Assembly (NCBI RefSeq): GCF_016907315.1
Contig: NZ_JAFBBS010000001.1
Location: 2,728,001 to 2,792,000, forward strand
Direction: 5' to 3'
DNA from: Microbacterium esteraromaticum
Lineage (GTDB): Bacteria; Actinomycetota; Actinomycetes; Actinomycetales; Microbacteriaceae
Length of the DNA: 64,000 bases
A program made the position numbers and the translations under genes. The notes below the pieces were generated by a model. The model was not told where the DNA came from. It ran no database searches and saw only the letters and a list, made by a program, of their open reading frames with translations. Shown here one piece after another: positions 48,196 to 58,588 of this stretch (position 1 is its first letter; the number at the start of each line of letters is the position of its first letter).

Positions 48196-48861
48196 TCAGG
48201 CGCGGGCGACGTAGCGGTACAGGCGCGCCGGGCGGTGCTTGCCCGTGCGGAACGACTCGGTCGGCACGAGTTCGTCCGAGCCTTCGAGCAGACGACGGAA
48301 ATTGGACGGGTCGAGACGCTGACCGAGCACCGCCTCGTACACCTCGCGCAGCTCGGTGAGCGTGAACTCATCGGGAAGCAGACCTGCCGCGATGCGGCTG
48401 TAGCCGACCTTGTTCCGCAGGCGCCACAGCGCATAGTCCGCGATGCGATTGTGGTCGAAGGCGAGGGGAGGCAGGGCGTCGACGTCGAACCACTCGACGT
48501 TCTTGGGCGCCCCCGCCCGCGAGCGCTGCGCGTCGACGAGGTCCGAGCGAAGCAGCGCCCAGTAGACGACCGAGATGGTGCGCGCGGGCGAGCGGTTCAC
48601 GTCACCGAACGTGTAGAGCTGCTCGAGATAGCTCGGTTCGAGGGCTGTCGTCTCCGACAAGGTCCGGGACGCCGCGGCATCCAGGTCCTCGGCGGGGTCC
48701 AGCCAGCCGCCGGGCAGCGCCCACGATCCCCGATGCGGTTCGCGCGTGCGGCGCACGAGTGGGAGCATGAGACGTTCGCCGTCGTCGGCGCTGCGCAGCG
48801 AGAAGATCACGGTGGACACGGCGACGCCGATCGCATCGCCTCGTCCGGTCGTGACACTCAC
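48196..48861 (-). CDS. nrtR: NrtR-type NAD biosynthesis regulator (Nudix plus winged helix)
   Basis: 221 residues. The N-terminal Nudix-like domain reads RGSWALPGGWLDPAEDLDAAASRTLSETTAL, in which the Nudix box G-x5-E-x7-R-E-x-x-E-E is degenerate (RTLSETTAL for REL-E-E), as expected of a ligand-sensing, not hydrolysing, NrtR. The C-terminal winged helix covers LLPDEFTLTELREVYEAVLGQRLDPSNFRRLL. NrtR senses ADP-ribose or NAD and represses nad genes. The location directly before nadABC matches the actinobacterial NrtR context. GTG start with TAGGCT 7 bases upstream. Confidence 0.9.
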   Translation of the reverse strand: MSVTTGRGDAIGVAVSTVIFSLRSADDGERLMLPLVRRTREPHRGSWALPGGWLDPAEDLDAAASRTLSETTALEPSYLEQLYTFGDVNRSPARTISVVYWALLRSDLVDAQRSRAGAPKNVEWFDVDALPPLAFDHNRIADYALWRLRNKVGYSRIAAGLLPDEFTLTELREVYEAVLGQRLDPSNFRRLLEGSDELVPTESFRTGKHRPARLYRYVARA

Positions 48862-48868
48862 ATCGACG

Positions 48869-48874
48869 AGCCTA
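48869..48874 (-). promoter_or_regulatory. -10 element TAGGCT, leaderless start of nrtR
   Basis: On the minus strand TAGGCT is followed by CGTCGAT and the GTG at 48861. Confidence 0.58.
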
Positions 48875-49231
48875 GGCCGTCCACGCGGCGACGGCCTGCC
48901 ATATCGCCATGCCGGCGCCGATGATCACCGCCCACATCAGCAGGGCCAGAGGCACCGCGAAGACGATGCCGCGAACGGCGTCCGGCGGACGGTGAGGGGG
49001 TCCGTCCGCCGGACCAGGGCATCCGAGAACGTCGTCCGATTCCGGGCGGGACGCGTCGTCCCGGCCTTCGGGTGTCGCGCGCGCCGGGTCGTGGAGGGGG
49101 TCCATCGAGTGCCCGGGGTGCGACGACGCGGATTCGACGCTCACTGTTGCCTTCCGTTCGGACGAGCGCACGGAGGGCACGGAGGGCGGAATCGCTCCTC
49201 GGTGCGGGCGCTGGGGAACGCCACGTCGCAT
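48872..49231 (-). CDS. Small single-span membrane protein, unknown; start uncertain
   Basis: As drawn, 119 residues from an ATG at 49231 that has TAGACT 7 bases upstream. The first 29 residues are low-complexity Arg/Pro/Ser, and a GTG at 49144 with GGAAGG upstream would give 90 residues (SVESASSHPGHSMDPLHDP). Either way a polar, Pro-rich segment leads into one C-terminal membrane helix (GIVFAVPLALLMWAVIIGAGMAIW). Another frame, ending at 49141, reads like a small zinc ribbon across the same N-terminal bases, so the true arrangement is open. No family is recognised. Confidence 0.5.
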   Translation of the reverse strand: MRRGVPQRPHRGAIPPSVPSVRSSERKATVSVESASSHPGHSMDPLHDPARATPEGRDDASRPESDDVLGCPGPADGPPHRPPDAVRGIVFAVPLALLMWAVIIGAGMAIWQAVAAWTA

Positions 49232-49238
49232 CGTCCGC

Positions 49239-49244
49239 AGTCTA
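49239..49244 (-). promoter_or_regulatory. -10 element TAGACT upstream of the small membrane protein gene
   Basis: On the minus strand TAGACT is followed by 7 bases and the ATG at 49231. Confidence 0.42.
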
Positions 49245-49399
49245 TTCTGTTCGAAACCTCGTCGTACGCGGGCGAGGCAGGGGGTGAAAGTTGGTGTGAA
49301 ATGCGCCGGCGCCCATGCCCAGCGTCCCCGTAGGGGAGTCGGCTAGATTGCACGGCGGGGAGACAGTCCCGGGTGACCGGCGGAAGAACGGAGAAGCGG

Positions 49400-51004
49400 G
49401 TGACCGACCAGCGGCGCGCGTCCTCACCTGCCGATCCGCCCGAACTGCCCGCGGCGTTCGTCGATGCGATCGCTCGCGGCGATGAGGTCGCCGCCGAGGC
49501 GGCGGCGCGCCTGACCTGGTTCGAGCTGTGCGGCCGATGCTCGACCGCTGCCGGTGCCGCGCTTCAGCAGCTCGACCAGAGGGCATACGAGCGCAGCCCG
49601 CTGCTGGGGATGCTCGCCGGCCTGTGCGCTGTCGAGGCGGGGCTCGATCCGGAGCGAGCTGAGCGACTGATCGGCCGCGCGGTCGCCGCCGCGCAGAGCG
49701 ACAGCTCCGGACTCATGGCGATCGACCGAGCGCTCATCCTCTCCGCAGACAGTGCGCGACACCAGCGTGCGGGCAGCGCCGACCACGCGAGCAGCTCCGC
49801 GCGGGCGGCGATGACGTACGCCCGCGAGGCGACGAGTCGTCTGCAGTCCGTTCCGCTGGCCGATCTGTACACGCAGATCGGCGTCGCGCTGCACTACACC
49901 GGCGAGGTCGACCTCGCCCTGGAGGCGTTCGCGGCGGGCCAGGCGGTCGCGCCGACGGTGCCAGGGCCCGCCGACCCGACCGAGATCGCGGGCCTCGCGG
50001 CGGTGTTCGGCTACGAAGGAGACATCCGGCTCGCGAGCCGCTATCTCGAACATGCCCGGGCCGTGGCCGGTGCGGAGGCTCTCGGCTCGACAGGCGCGGT
50101 CAATGACTGGATCGCCGCCTCGATGATCGACCTCGAGAGCTTCGACGGAGAGGGCGTGCTGGCCCGGCTCGAGACGGTGGACACGGCCGTGCCCTTCGAG
50201 CAGCGCGTGGCGCTCGACACCGTGGCGGCCATGGCGCGCATGGTCTCGGGCGATCCGGCGACAGGTCTCGCGGAACTCGAGACGCAGATGCGCTCGATCG
50301 AGTTGCACACCGGACGCGCGGTGCCGTCGAGCGCGGTCGCCTTCGCGAGGTCGATGCTGCAGCTCAGCCTCGGAAACGTGCGCGTGGCATCGGCGATCGT
50401 CGAGTCCGACTTCGCGATCGGACCCACGCGCGAGGTCGCCCGGGCCCGCATCGAACTGATGAGAGGGCATCCCGGCTCAGCGCTCCGGCGGCTCGCCGCG
50501 TTGTCGACCGACCCGCTCCCGCTTCGTACGGCCGCGGAGGCGTCGTCGATCGAGGTCGCCACGCTGCTTCGCCGCAGCAGCGCCGCACGGGCTGGCTCCG
50601 CGGTCGACTACCTCGGCGCACTGCTGGCTCGCACCGGACTGCGGATGCCGCTGGCGTTCCTGCCGAGATCGGATTTCGACCGCGTGGTCGCGGCGCTCAC
50701 CGCAGGCGGTCACAGCTCCCTCTTCGACGGCATCAGCGCCCGATCCGTGCTGCCCGACCTGGCATCGGCGCAGACCCTGACGGCACGTGAGCGCACGGTG
50801 CTGTCGGCCCTGATGGACAGCGGATCTGCGGCCGCCATCGCCCGCGAGCTCTACGTGTCGCCGAACACCGTCAAATCGCAGCTTCGCAGCATCTACCGCA
50901 AACTCGGAGCGGCCAACCGCCAGGAGGCCATCATGGTCGCCGTCGAGCGGCAGCTGCTCGCCGCTGACGGCGAGTCGGACATCGAGGACGACGCTCCGCG
51001 CTGA
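49400..51004 (+). CDS. LuxR-type transcriptional regulator with TPR-like N-terminal part
   Basis: 534 residues from the GTG at 49400, chosen because GGAGAAG lies 5 bases upstream; an in-frame GTG at 49373 is less well placed. Residues 1 to about 460 are Ala/Leu/Glu-rich helical repeats (for example IGVALHYTGEVDLALEAFAAGQAVAP) like the TPR-like half of MalT/LAL regulators, but no ATPase P-loop is present. The C-terminal HTH is LTARERTVLSALMDSGSAAAIARELYVSPNTVKSQLRSIYRKLGAANRQEA, complete. Target genes and ligand are unknown; the glycine cleavage operon downstream has its own riboswitch. Confidence 0.82.
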   Translation: MTDQRRASSPADPPELPAAFVDAIARGDEVAAEAAARLTWFELCGRCSTAAGAALQQLDQRAYERSPLLGMLAGLCAVEAGLDPERAERLIGRAVAAAQSDSSGLMAIDRALILSADSARHQRAGSADHASSSARAAMTYAREATSRLQSVPLADLYTQIGVALHYTGEVDLALEAFAAGQAVAPTVPGPADPTEIAGLAAVFGYEGDIRLASRYLEHARAVAGAEALGSTGAVNDWIAASMIDLESFDGEGVLARLETVDTAVPFEQRVALDTVAAMARMVSGDPATGLAELETQMRSIELHTGRAVPSSAVAFARSMLQLSLGNVRVASAIVESDFAIGPTREVARARIELMRGHPGSALRRLAALSTDPLPLRTAAEASSIEVATLLRRSSAARAGSAVDYLGALLARTGLRMPLAFLPRSDFDRVVAALTAGGHSSLFDGISARSVLPDLASAQTLTARERTVLSALMDSGSAAAIARELYVSPNTVKSQLRSIYRKLGAANRQEAIMVAVERQLLAADGESDIEDDAPR

Positions 51005-51052
51005 ACCGGCGAGAGCGTGCGCAACCCGCCTACCGGAGCGCCTCCGTCCCGC

Positions 51053-51058
51053 TATGCT
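51053..51058 (+). promoter_or_regulatory. -10 element TATGCT of the gcv operon
   Basis: TATGCT lies about 30 bases before the first glycine aptamer, so transcription should begin near 51065. Confidence 0.55.
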
Positions 51059-51087
51059 GGAGGCCTAATCGAACACAGGCCGCATGA

Positions 51088-51282
51088 CCCGTGCGGGAGA
51101 GCCCGATGATGATGGTCGGGCACCGAAGGAGCAAGCCTCCCCGCCAATCTCTCAGGTACCCCTACCGCCCTGGTCCGGCCGCTCTGAAAAGAGATGCTCA
51201 CGCATCCGCCGACGGTGAAAACCCCACCTCGAACGGCCTTGTGCCGGCCGAAGGGGCGAAGCTCTCAGGCCCGATGACAGAG
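51088..51282 (+). promoter_or_regulatory. Tandem glycine riboswitch
   Basis: Two glycine aptamers in series. The first (about 51088-51172) has GGGAGAG, CACCGAAGGAGCAAGCCTCC and AATCTCTCAGGTACC. The second (about 51182-51282) has AAGAGATGCTCACGCATC, GCCGAAGGGGCGAAGC and CTCTCAGGCCCGATGACAGAG, with P1 formed by CTCTG/CAGAG. The CGAAGG(A/G)GC-AAGC and CTCTCAGG cores are diagnostic. It stands before gcvT, the classic setting where glycine turns on its own breakdown. Confidence 0.93.
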
Positions 51283-51284
51283 GG

Positions 51285-51340
51285 GGAGTTCCGAGGATGC
51301 CGACGACGTCGTCCTGCCCGACCCTGACCGGGAGAACTCC
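51285..51340 (+). promoter_or_regulatory. Candidate expression platform of the glycine riboswitch
   Basis: GGAGTTC (51285-51291), directly after P1 of the second aptamer, can pair with GAACTCC (51334-51340), which covers the end of the GGGAG binding site and reaches the GTG of gcvT. That suggests control of translation start; no transcription terminator with a T-run is seen. Confidence 0.45.
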
Positions 51341-52471
51341 GTGACCGAACCCCGTTACACCCCGCTCCGCGCGCGCCATGAGGCGCTCGGCGCGTCCTTC
51401 ACCGACTTCGGCGGCTGGCAGATGCCGGTTCGCTACACCTCCGACCTGGCCGAGCACCACGCCGTGCGTCAGGCCGCGGGTGTCTTCGACATCTCGCACA
51501 TGGCCGAGTTCACCGTACGAGGCGGTGCGGCTGCCGAGTACCTCGACTACGCGCTGGCCGGGCGGCTGTCCGCCATGAGCATCGGCAAGGCGAAGTACTC
51601 GCTGCTGCTCTCCGAGGACGGCGGGATCATCGACGATGTCATCGTCTACCGCCTGCAGGCCGACGACTTCCTGATCATCTCGAACGCAGGCAACCGCGAC
51701 GCCGTCCGCGAGGCTCTGACCGCTCGCGTCGGGGAGGTCGAGGGCGATGTCGCCGTCGCTGACGTCTCGGACGACTACGCGCTGATCGCCGTCCAGGGGC
51801 CGAAGGCGGCCGAGATCGTCGCGTCGATCGAGGGCATCGACGACGTGAGCGTGCCGTGGGATGAACAGAAGTACTACGCGTGGGCGAGCGCCGTCTACCG
51901 CGGCAAGCCGCTGCTTCTCGCGCGCACGGGCTACACGGGTGAAGACGGCTTCGAGCTGCTCGTCGATGCCGCCGATGCAGCCGACCTGTGGGACGCCGCG
52001 CTCGCCGCGGGGACAGAGCACGGGCTCGTCCCCGCCGGTCTCGCCGCCCGCGACACGCTGCGCCTGGAGGCGGGGATGCCGTTGTACGGCAATGAGCTGA
52101 GCCGTGAGACGGTGCCGGCTCAGGCGGGACTCGGTCGCGTCGTCGTCTCAGACAAGGAGCGCTTCGTCGGCAAGGCCGCCCTCGCGGACGGAGCAACAGG
52201 CACCGGAACCCAGGCGGGCCGCACCCTCATCGGGCTCTCGGCCGAAGGCCGCCGCGCCGGCCGCGCCGGTTACCCCGTCGTGCTCGAGGATGGCACCGTC
52301 GTCGGCGAGATCACCAGCGGTGCTCTCAGCCCGACGCTCGGCCACCCGATCGCGATGGCCTACGTGAACCCGTCGCACGCCGAAGAGGGCGCCGACCTGT
52401 TCCTCGACGTCCGGGGGACGAAGATCCCCGCAACCCGCACCGCCCTGCCTTTCTACCGGAGGAAGAAATGA
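51341..52471 (+). CDS. gcvT: Glycine cleavage system T protein (aminomethyltransferase)
   Basis: 376 residues. It transfers the methylene group from the lipoyl arm of GcvH to tetrahydrofolate, releasing ammonia. Conserved blocks are [71 protein letters not shown] and ALPFYRRKK at the end. GTG start, with GGGAG 6 bases upstream inside the proposed riboswitch platform. The stop overlaps the gcvH start by 4 bases. Confidence 0.96.
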   Translation: MTEPRYTPLRARHEALGASFTDFGGWQMPVRYTSDLAEHHAVRQAAGVFDISHMAEFTVRGGAAAEYLDYALAGRLSAMSIGKAKYSLLLSEDGGIIDDVIVYRLQADDFLIISNAGNRDAVREALTARVGEVEGDVAVADVSDDYALIAVQGPKAAEIVASIEGIDDVSVPWDEQKYYAWASAVYRGKPLLLARTGYTGEDGFELLVDAADAADLWDAALAAGTEHGLVPAGLAARDTLRLEAGMPLYGNELSRETVPAQAGLGRVVVSDKERFVGKAALADGATGTGTQAGRTLIGLSAEGRRAGRAGYPVVLEDGTVVGEITSGALSPTLGHPIAMAYVNPSHAEEGADLFLDVRGTKIPATRTALPFYRRKK

Positions 52472-52845
52472 CCGATCTCAACACCCTCAAGTACAGCGAA
52501 GAGCACGAGTGGGTCGCCCTCGACGGCACCACCGCGACGATCGGCATCACCGACTTCGCCGCCGACGCTCTCGGTGACATCGTCTTCGTCGAGCTTCCCG
52601 AGGTCGGCGCCGAGTTCAGGCGTGGCGACGTGTTCGGCGAGGCCGAGTCGACCAAGTCGGTCTCGGAGCTCTACGCCCCGGTGACCGGCACGGTCGTCGA
52701 GATCAACGACGCGGTCGTCGACGACCCCGCCCTGCTGAACTCCTCGCCTTTCGGCGACGCGTGGCTCATCAAGGTCGAGGTCGCCGACGGCGCACTCGAC
52801 GGTCTGCTCGACCGCGACGCGTACGTGGCGCACACGGAGGCCTGA
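52468..52845 (+). CDS. gcvH: Glycine cleavage system H protein
   Basis: 125 residues. The lipoyl domain carries the modified lysine at 63 in [19 protein letters not shown]. The rest ([39 protein letters not shown]) is typical, and the expected length is met. It shuttles the aminomethyl group between GcvP and GcvT. ATG overlaps the gcvT stop; gcvP begins 2 bases after its own stop. Confidence 0.96.
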   Translation: MTDLNTLKYSEEHEWVALDGTTATIGITDFAADALGDIVFVELPEVGAEFRRGDVFGEAESTKSVSELYAPVTGTVVEINDAVVDDPALLNSSPFGDAWLIKVEVADGALDGLLDRDAYVAHTEA

Positions 52846-52847
52846 GA

Positions 52848-55748
<2,901 letters not shown>

Positions 55749-55765
55749 TCACCGGCACCTGCCGC

Positions 55766-55796
55766 ATCGCCCCTGTCGCTTCGCGACGGGGGCGAT
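55766..55796 (+). terminator. Hairpin terminator of the gcvTHP operon
   Basis: ATCGCCCCTGTCGC and GCGACGGGGGCGAT form a 14-base stem (one G-T pair) around TTC, 17 bases past the stop codon. Confidence 0.75.
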
Positions 55797-55853
55797 TCGG
55801 TTAAGGCTGGATAACAGTTGCCGCGGTGTGCTGTTGAGGCCCGCGGGGGGTCT

Positions 55854-55859
55854 TAGGAT
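55854..55859 (+). promoter_or_regulatory. -10 element TAGGAT of the peptide-binding protein gene
   Basis: TAGGAT sits 58 bases before the GTG. A TTGA-containing -35 candidate lies about 15 bases upstream, at 55832-55839. Confidence 0.45.
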
Positions 55860-55869
55860 CGTAGGCGAG

Positions 55870-55889
55870 CGCGTTCGACGACGAACGCG
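55870..55889 (+). promoter_or_regulatory. Palindrome in the leader of the peptide-binding protein gene
   Basis: CGCGTTCG-ACGA-CGAACGCG, a perfect 8-base inverted repeat beginning about 10 bases after the -10 element. It could be a repressor operator or a 5' mRNA hairpin. Confidence 0.55.
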
Positions 55890-55917
55890 TGCTTGTCCCG
55901 GTCCACAGGAGGACACT

Positions 55918-57558
55918 GTGAAGCACAAAAAGATCACACTCACGGGCGTCGCGCTGCTCGCGGCGGGTGCCCTGGCACTCACCGGCTGCTCCACCAGCAG
56001 CAACGAGAAGCCCGATGCAGAGAAGGGCTCGTCGAACGTCGACGCGTCCGCGATCATCAAGGTCAACGGCTCCGAGCCGCAGAACCCGCTGATCCCGACC
56101 AACACCAACGAGACCGGTGGTGGCAAGATCCTCGACGCCATCTTCGTCGGCCTCATCGGCTACGCGGCCGACGGTGCGGTGTTCAACGAGGTCGCTGAGG
56201 ACATCAAGGTCGACGACCCGCAGAACATCACGGTCAAGCTTCGCAAGGGCCTGAAGTTCACCAACGGTGAAGAGGTCACCGCTGACAACTTCATCAAGGC
56301 ATGGAACTACGGCGCGCTGGCGTCGAACGAGCAGCTCTCGAGCTACTTCTTCGAGGACATCGAGGGCTTCAGCTACGAGAAGGACTCGGAGCTGACCGGC
56401 CTGAAGCAGGTCGACGAGCACACCTTCACCATCAAGCTCAACAAGCCGGCCTCTGACTTCGCGCAGCGCCTGGGCTACTCGGCGTACTACCCGCTCCCGG
56501 ACGTCGCGTTCGAGGACATGGAGGCGTTCGGCCAGAACCCCATCGGCAACGGGCCCTACATGCTCGACGGTGAGGGCGCCTGGCAGCACGACGTGGGCAT
56601 CAACCTCGTCACCAACCCCGACTACGACGGCCCGAGCAAGCCCGCCAACGGCGGCCTGAACATCGTCTTCTACGCCTCGCAGGACAGCGCCTACGCCGAC
56701 CTGCTGGGCGACCAGCTCGACGTGCTCGACGCTGTTCCGGACTCCGCGTTCGGCAGCTACGAGGCAGACCTGGGCGACCGCGCCGTCAACCAGCCGGCAG
56801 CCATCTTCCAGTCGTTCACCATTCCGGAGCGCCTCGAGCACTTCAGCGGCGAAGAGGGCAACCTGCGTCGCCAGGCCATCTCGATGGCGATCAACCGCAA
56901 GGAGATCACCGACGTGATCTTCCAGGGCACCCGCACCCCGGCCAGCGACTTCACCTCGCCCGTGATCGACGGCTGGACCGACGAGCTCAAGGGCGCCGAG
57001 GTTCTCGACTACAACGAGAAGAAGGCCAAGGAGCTGTGGGCCGAGGCTGACAAGATCAGCCCGTGGAGCGGCACCTTCCAGATCGCGTACAACGCCGACG
57101 GCGGCCACCAGGCCTGGGTCGACGCGACGATCGACTCGATCAAGAACACGCTCGGCATCGACGCCTCGGGTGCCCCGTACCCGACGTTCGCAGAGCTGCG
57201 CGGCAAGGTCACCGACCGCACCATCGAGACCGCCTTCCGCACCGGATGGCAGGCCGACTACCCGGGTCTGTACAACTTCCTCGGACCGCTGTACGCGACC
57301 AACGCGGGCTCGAACGACGGTGACTACTCGAGCAAGGAGTTCGACAAGCTCCTCTCCGACGGCATCTCCGAGACCGACCCGGCCGCGGCGAACAAGCTGT
57401 ACCAGGAGGCTCAGGAGGTTCTGCTCAAGGATCTGCCCGTCGTTCCGCTGTGGTACTCGAACGTCGTCGGCGGCTACGGCAAGACCGTCGAGAACGTGAA
57501 GTTCGGCTGGAACTCCGTTCCGATCTTCTCGGAGATCGAGAAGACCAAGGCGGAGTAA
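55918..57558 (+). CDS. Oligopeptide/dipeptide ABC importer, substrate-binding lipoprotein
   Basis: 546 residues with a lipobox (ALALTGCSTSS, Cys at about 24) and the SBP family 5 fold. Recognisable blocks are NGSEPQNPLIPTNTNETGGGKILDAIFVGLIGY, KLRKGLKFTNGEEVTADNFIKAWNYG, NPIGNGPYML, LRRQAISMAINRKEITDVIFQGTRTPASDF and LPVVPLWYSNVVGGYGKTV. The cargo is probably peptides. GTG at 55918 has a strong AGGAGG upstream; starts further up have no homology. A terminator-like hairpin separates it from the permease genes, which usually raises the amount of binding protein. Confidence 0.93.
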   Translation: MKHKKITLTGVALLAAGALALTGCSTSSNEKPDAEKGSSNVDASAIIKVNGSEPQNPLIPTNTNETGGGKILDAIFVGLIGYAADGAVFNEVAEDIKVDDPQNITVKLRKGLKFTNGEEVTADNFIKAWNYGALASNEQLSSYFFEDIEGFSYEKDSELTGLKQVDEHTFTIKLNKPASDFAQRLGYSAYYPLPDVAFEDMEAFGQNPIGNGPYMLDGEGAWQHDVGINLVTNPDYDGPSKPANGGLNIVFYASQDSAYADLLGDQLDVLDAVPDSAFGSYEADLGDRAVNQPAAIFQSFTIPERLEHFSGEEGNLRRQAISMAINRKEITDVIFQGTRTPASDFTSPVIDGWTDELKGAEVLDYNEKKAKELWAEADKISPWSGTFQIAYNADGGHQAWVDATIDSIKNTLGIDASGAPYPTFAELRGKVTDRTIETAFRTGWQADYPGLYNFLGPLYATNAGSNDGDYSSKEFDKLLSDGISETDPAAANKLYQEAQEVLLKDLPVVPLWYSNVVGGYGKTVENVKFGWNSVPIFSEIEKTKAE

Positions 57559-57568
57559 CCCTTCGCAG

Positions 57569-57607
57569 CGAGGCGGTGGTGCAACACACCACCGCCTCGT
57601 TCTCTTT
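57569..57607 (+). terminator. Attenuating terminator between the binding-protein and permease genes
   Basis: A perfect 13-base stem (57569-57581 with 57587-57599), 5-base loop, then TTCTCTTT, the most T-rich tail seen in the window. It lies inside the operon, so it is expected to let only part of transcription pass. Confidence 0.78.
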
Positions 57608-57655
57608 GCCCTCGGGGCGCTCGATCCGCGCCCCGCACCCGAAGGGAGGTAGAGG

Positions 57656-58588
57656 ATGGCCGTATACATCCTCAAGCGGATCCTGCAGGCGATTCCGGTG
57701 TTCTTCGGAGCGACCCTGCTGATCTATTTCATGGTCTTCGCCATGCCGGGCGACCCGATCGCCAGCTTGTTCGGAGACAAGCAGCCGAACCCCGCTCTGC
57801 TGGAGCGGCTTCGTGCGCAGTACCACCTCGATGAGCCGTTCATCGTGCAGTACGGCTACTACATCGCCGGCATCTTCCGCGGCGACTTCGGCACGAGCTT
57901 CTCGGGCCAGCCGGTGGGAGACGTCCTCGCCCGCACGTTCCCCGTCACCCTGCGCCTCGCCGTCATGGCGGTCGGGATCGCATTCGTGCTCGCGATCGTG
58001 ATCGGCCTATTCTCGGCCCTCGACAAGGGCGGCATCTTCGACAACTCGATGCTCGTGCTCGCCCTCATCTTCATCGCCGTGCCGATCTTCGTGCTCGCGT
58101 TCCTCGCCCAGTACTTCCTCGCGATCCAGCTGGGATGGTTCAAACCCACGGTGGGAGCGGACAACGACTGGGGTGATCTCTGGCTGCCCGCCTGGGTGCT
58201 GGGCTTCAGCGTCTACGCGACCAGCATGAGGCTCACCCGCGCATCCACCATCGAGACGCTCGGCCAGGACTGGGTCCGAACCGCGTACAGCAAGGGTCTG
58301 CCGCGTGGACGCGTCATCCCCGTGCACGTGCTTCGCAACTCGCTCATCCCGATGGTCACCGACCTCGGCACCGTGTTCGGCATCCTCATGGTCGGCGCGA
58401 CCGTCACCGAGGGGATCTTCAACGTCCCCGGCGTCGGCAACACCCTGTACCAGGCGATCATCCGCGGTGAGAACCCGACGGTCGTGTCGTTCGTGACGGT
58501 GTTCGTGGTCGTGTACGTGCTCATCAACCTCGTCGTGGATCTCATCTACGGCCTGCTCGACCCGAGGATCCGCTATGTCTCGTCCTGA
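57656..58588 (+). CDS. Peptide ABC importer permease, DppB/OppB type
   Basis: 310 residues with six membrane helices. The N-terminus AVYILKRILQAIPVFFGATLLIYFMVFAMPGDP is typical of DppB. The inner-membrane EAA loop is TRASTIETLGQDWVRTAYSKGLPRGRVIPVHVLRNSL, the ATPase contact site. It is preceded by GGGAGGTAGAGG. The next gene begins 14 bases before its stop. Confidence 0.94.
   Translation: MAVYILKRILQAIPVFFGATLLIYFMVFAMPGDPIASLFGDKQPNPALLERLRAQYHLDEPFIVQYGYYIAGIFRGDFGTSFSGQPVGDVLARTFPVTLRLAVMAVGIAFVLAIVIGLFSALDKGGIFDNSMLVLALIFIAVPIFVLAFLAQYFLAIQLGWFKPTVGADNDWGDLWLPAWVLGFSVYATSMRLTRASTIETLGQDWVRTAYSKGLPRGRVIPVHVLRNSLIPMVTDLGTVFGILMVGATVTEGIFNVPGVGNTLYQAIIRGENPTVVSFVTVFVVVYVLINLVVDLIYGLLDPRIRYVSS

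Noticed and set aside
51091..51327. Open frame of 78 codons in front of gcvT
   Set aside because: It lies wholly in the glycine riboswitch and has no protein-like composition or binding site.
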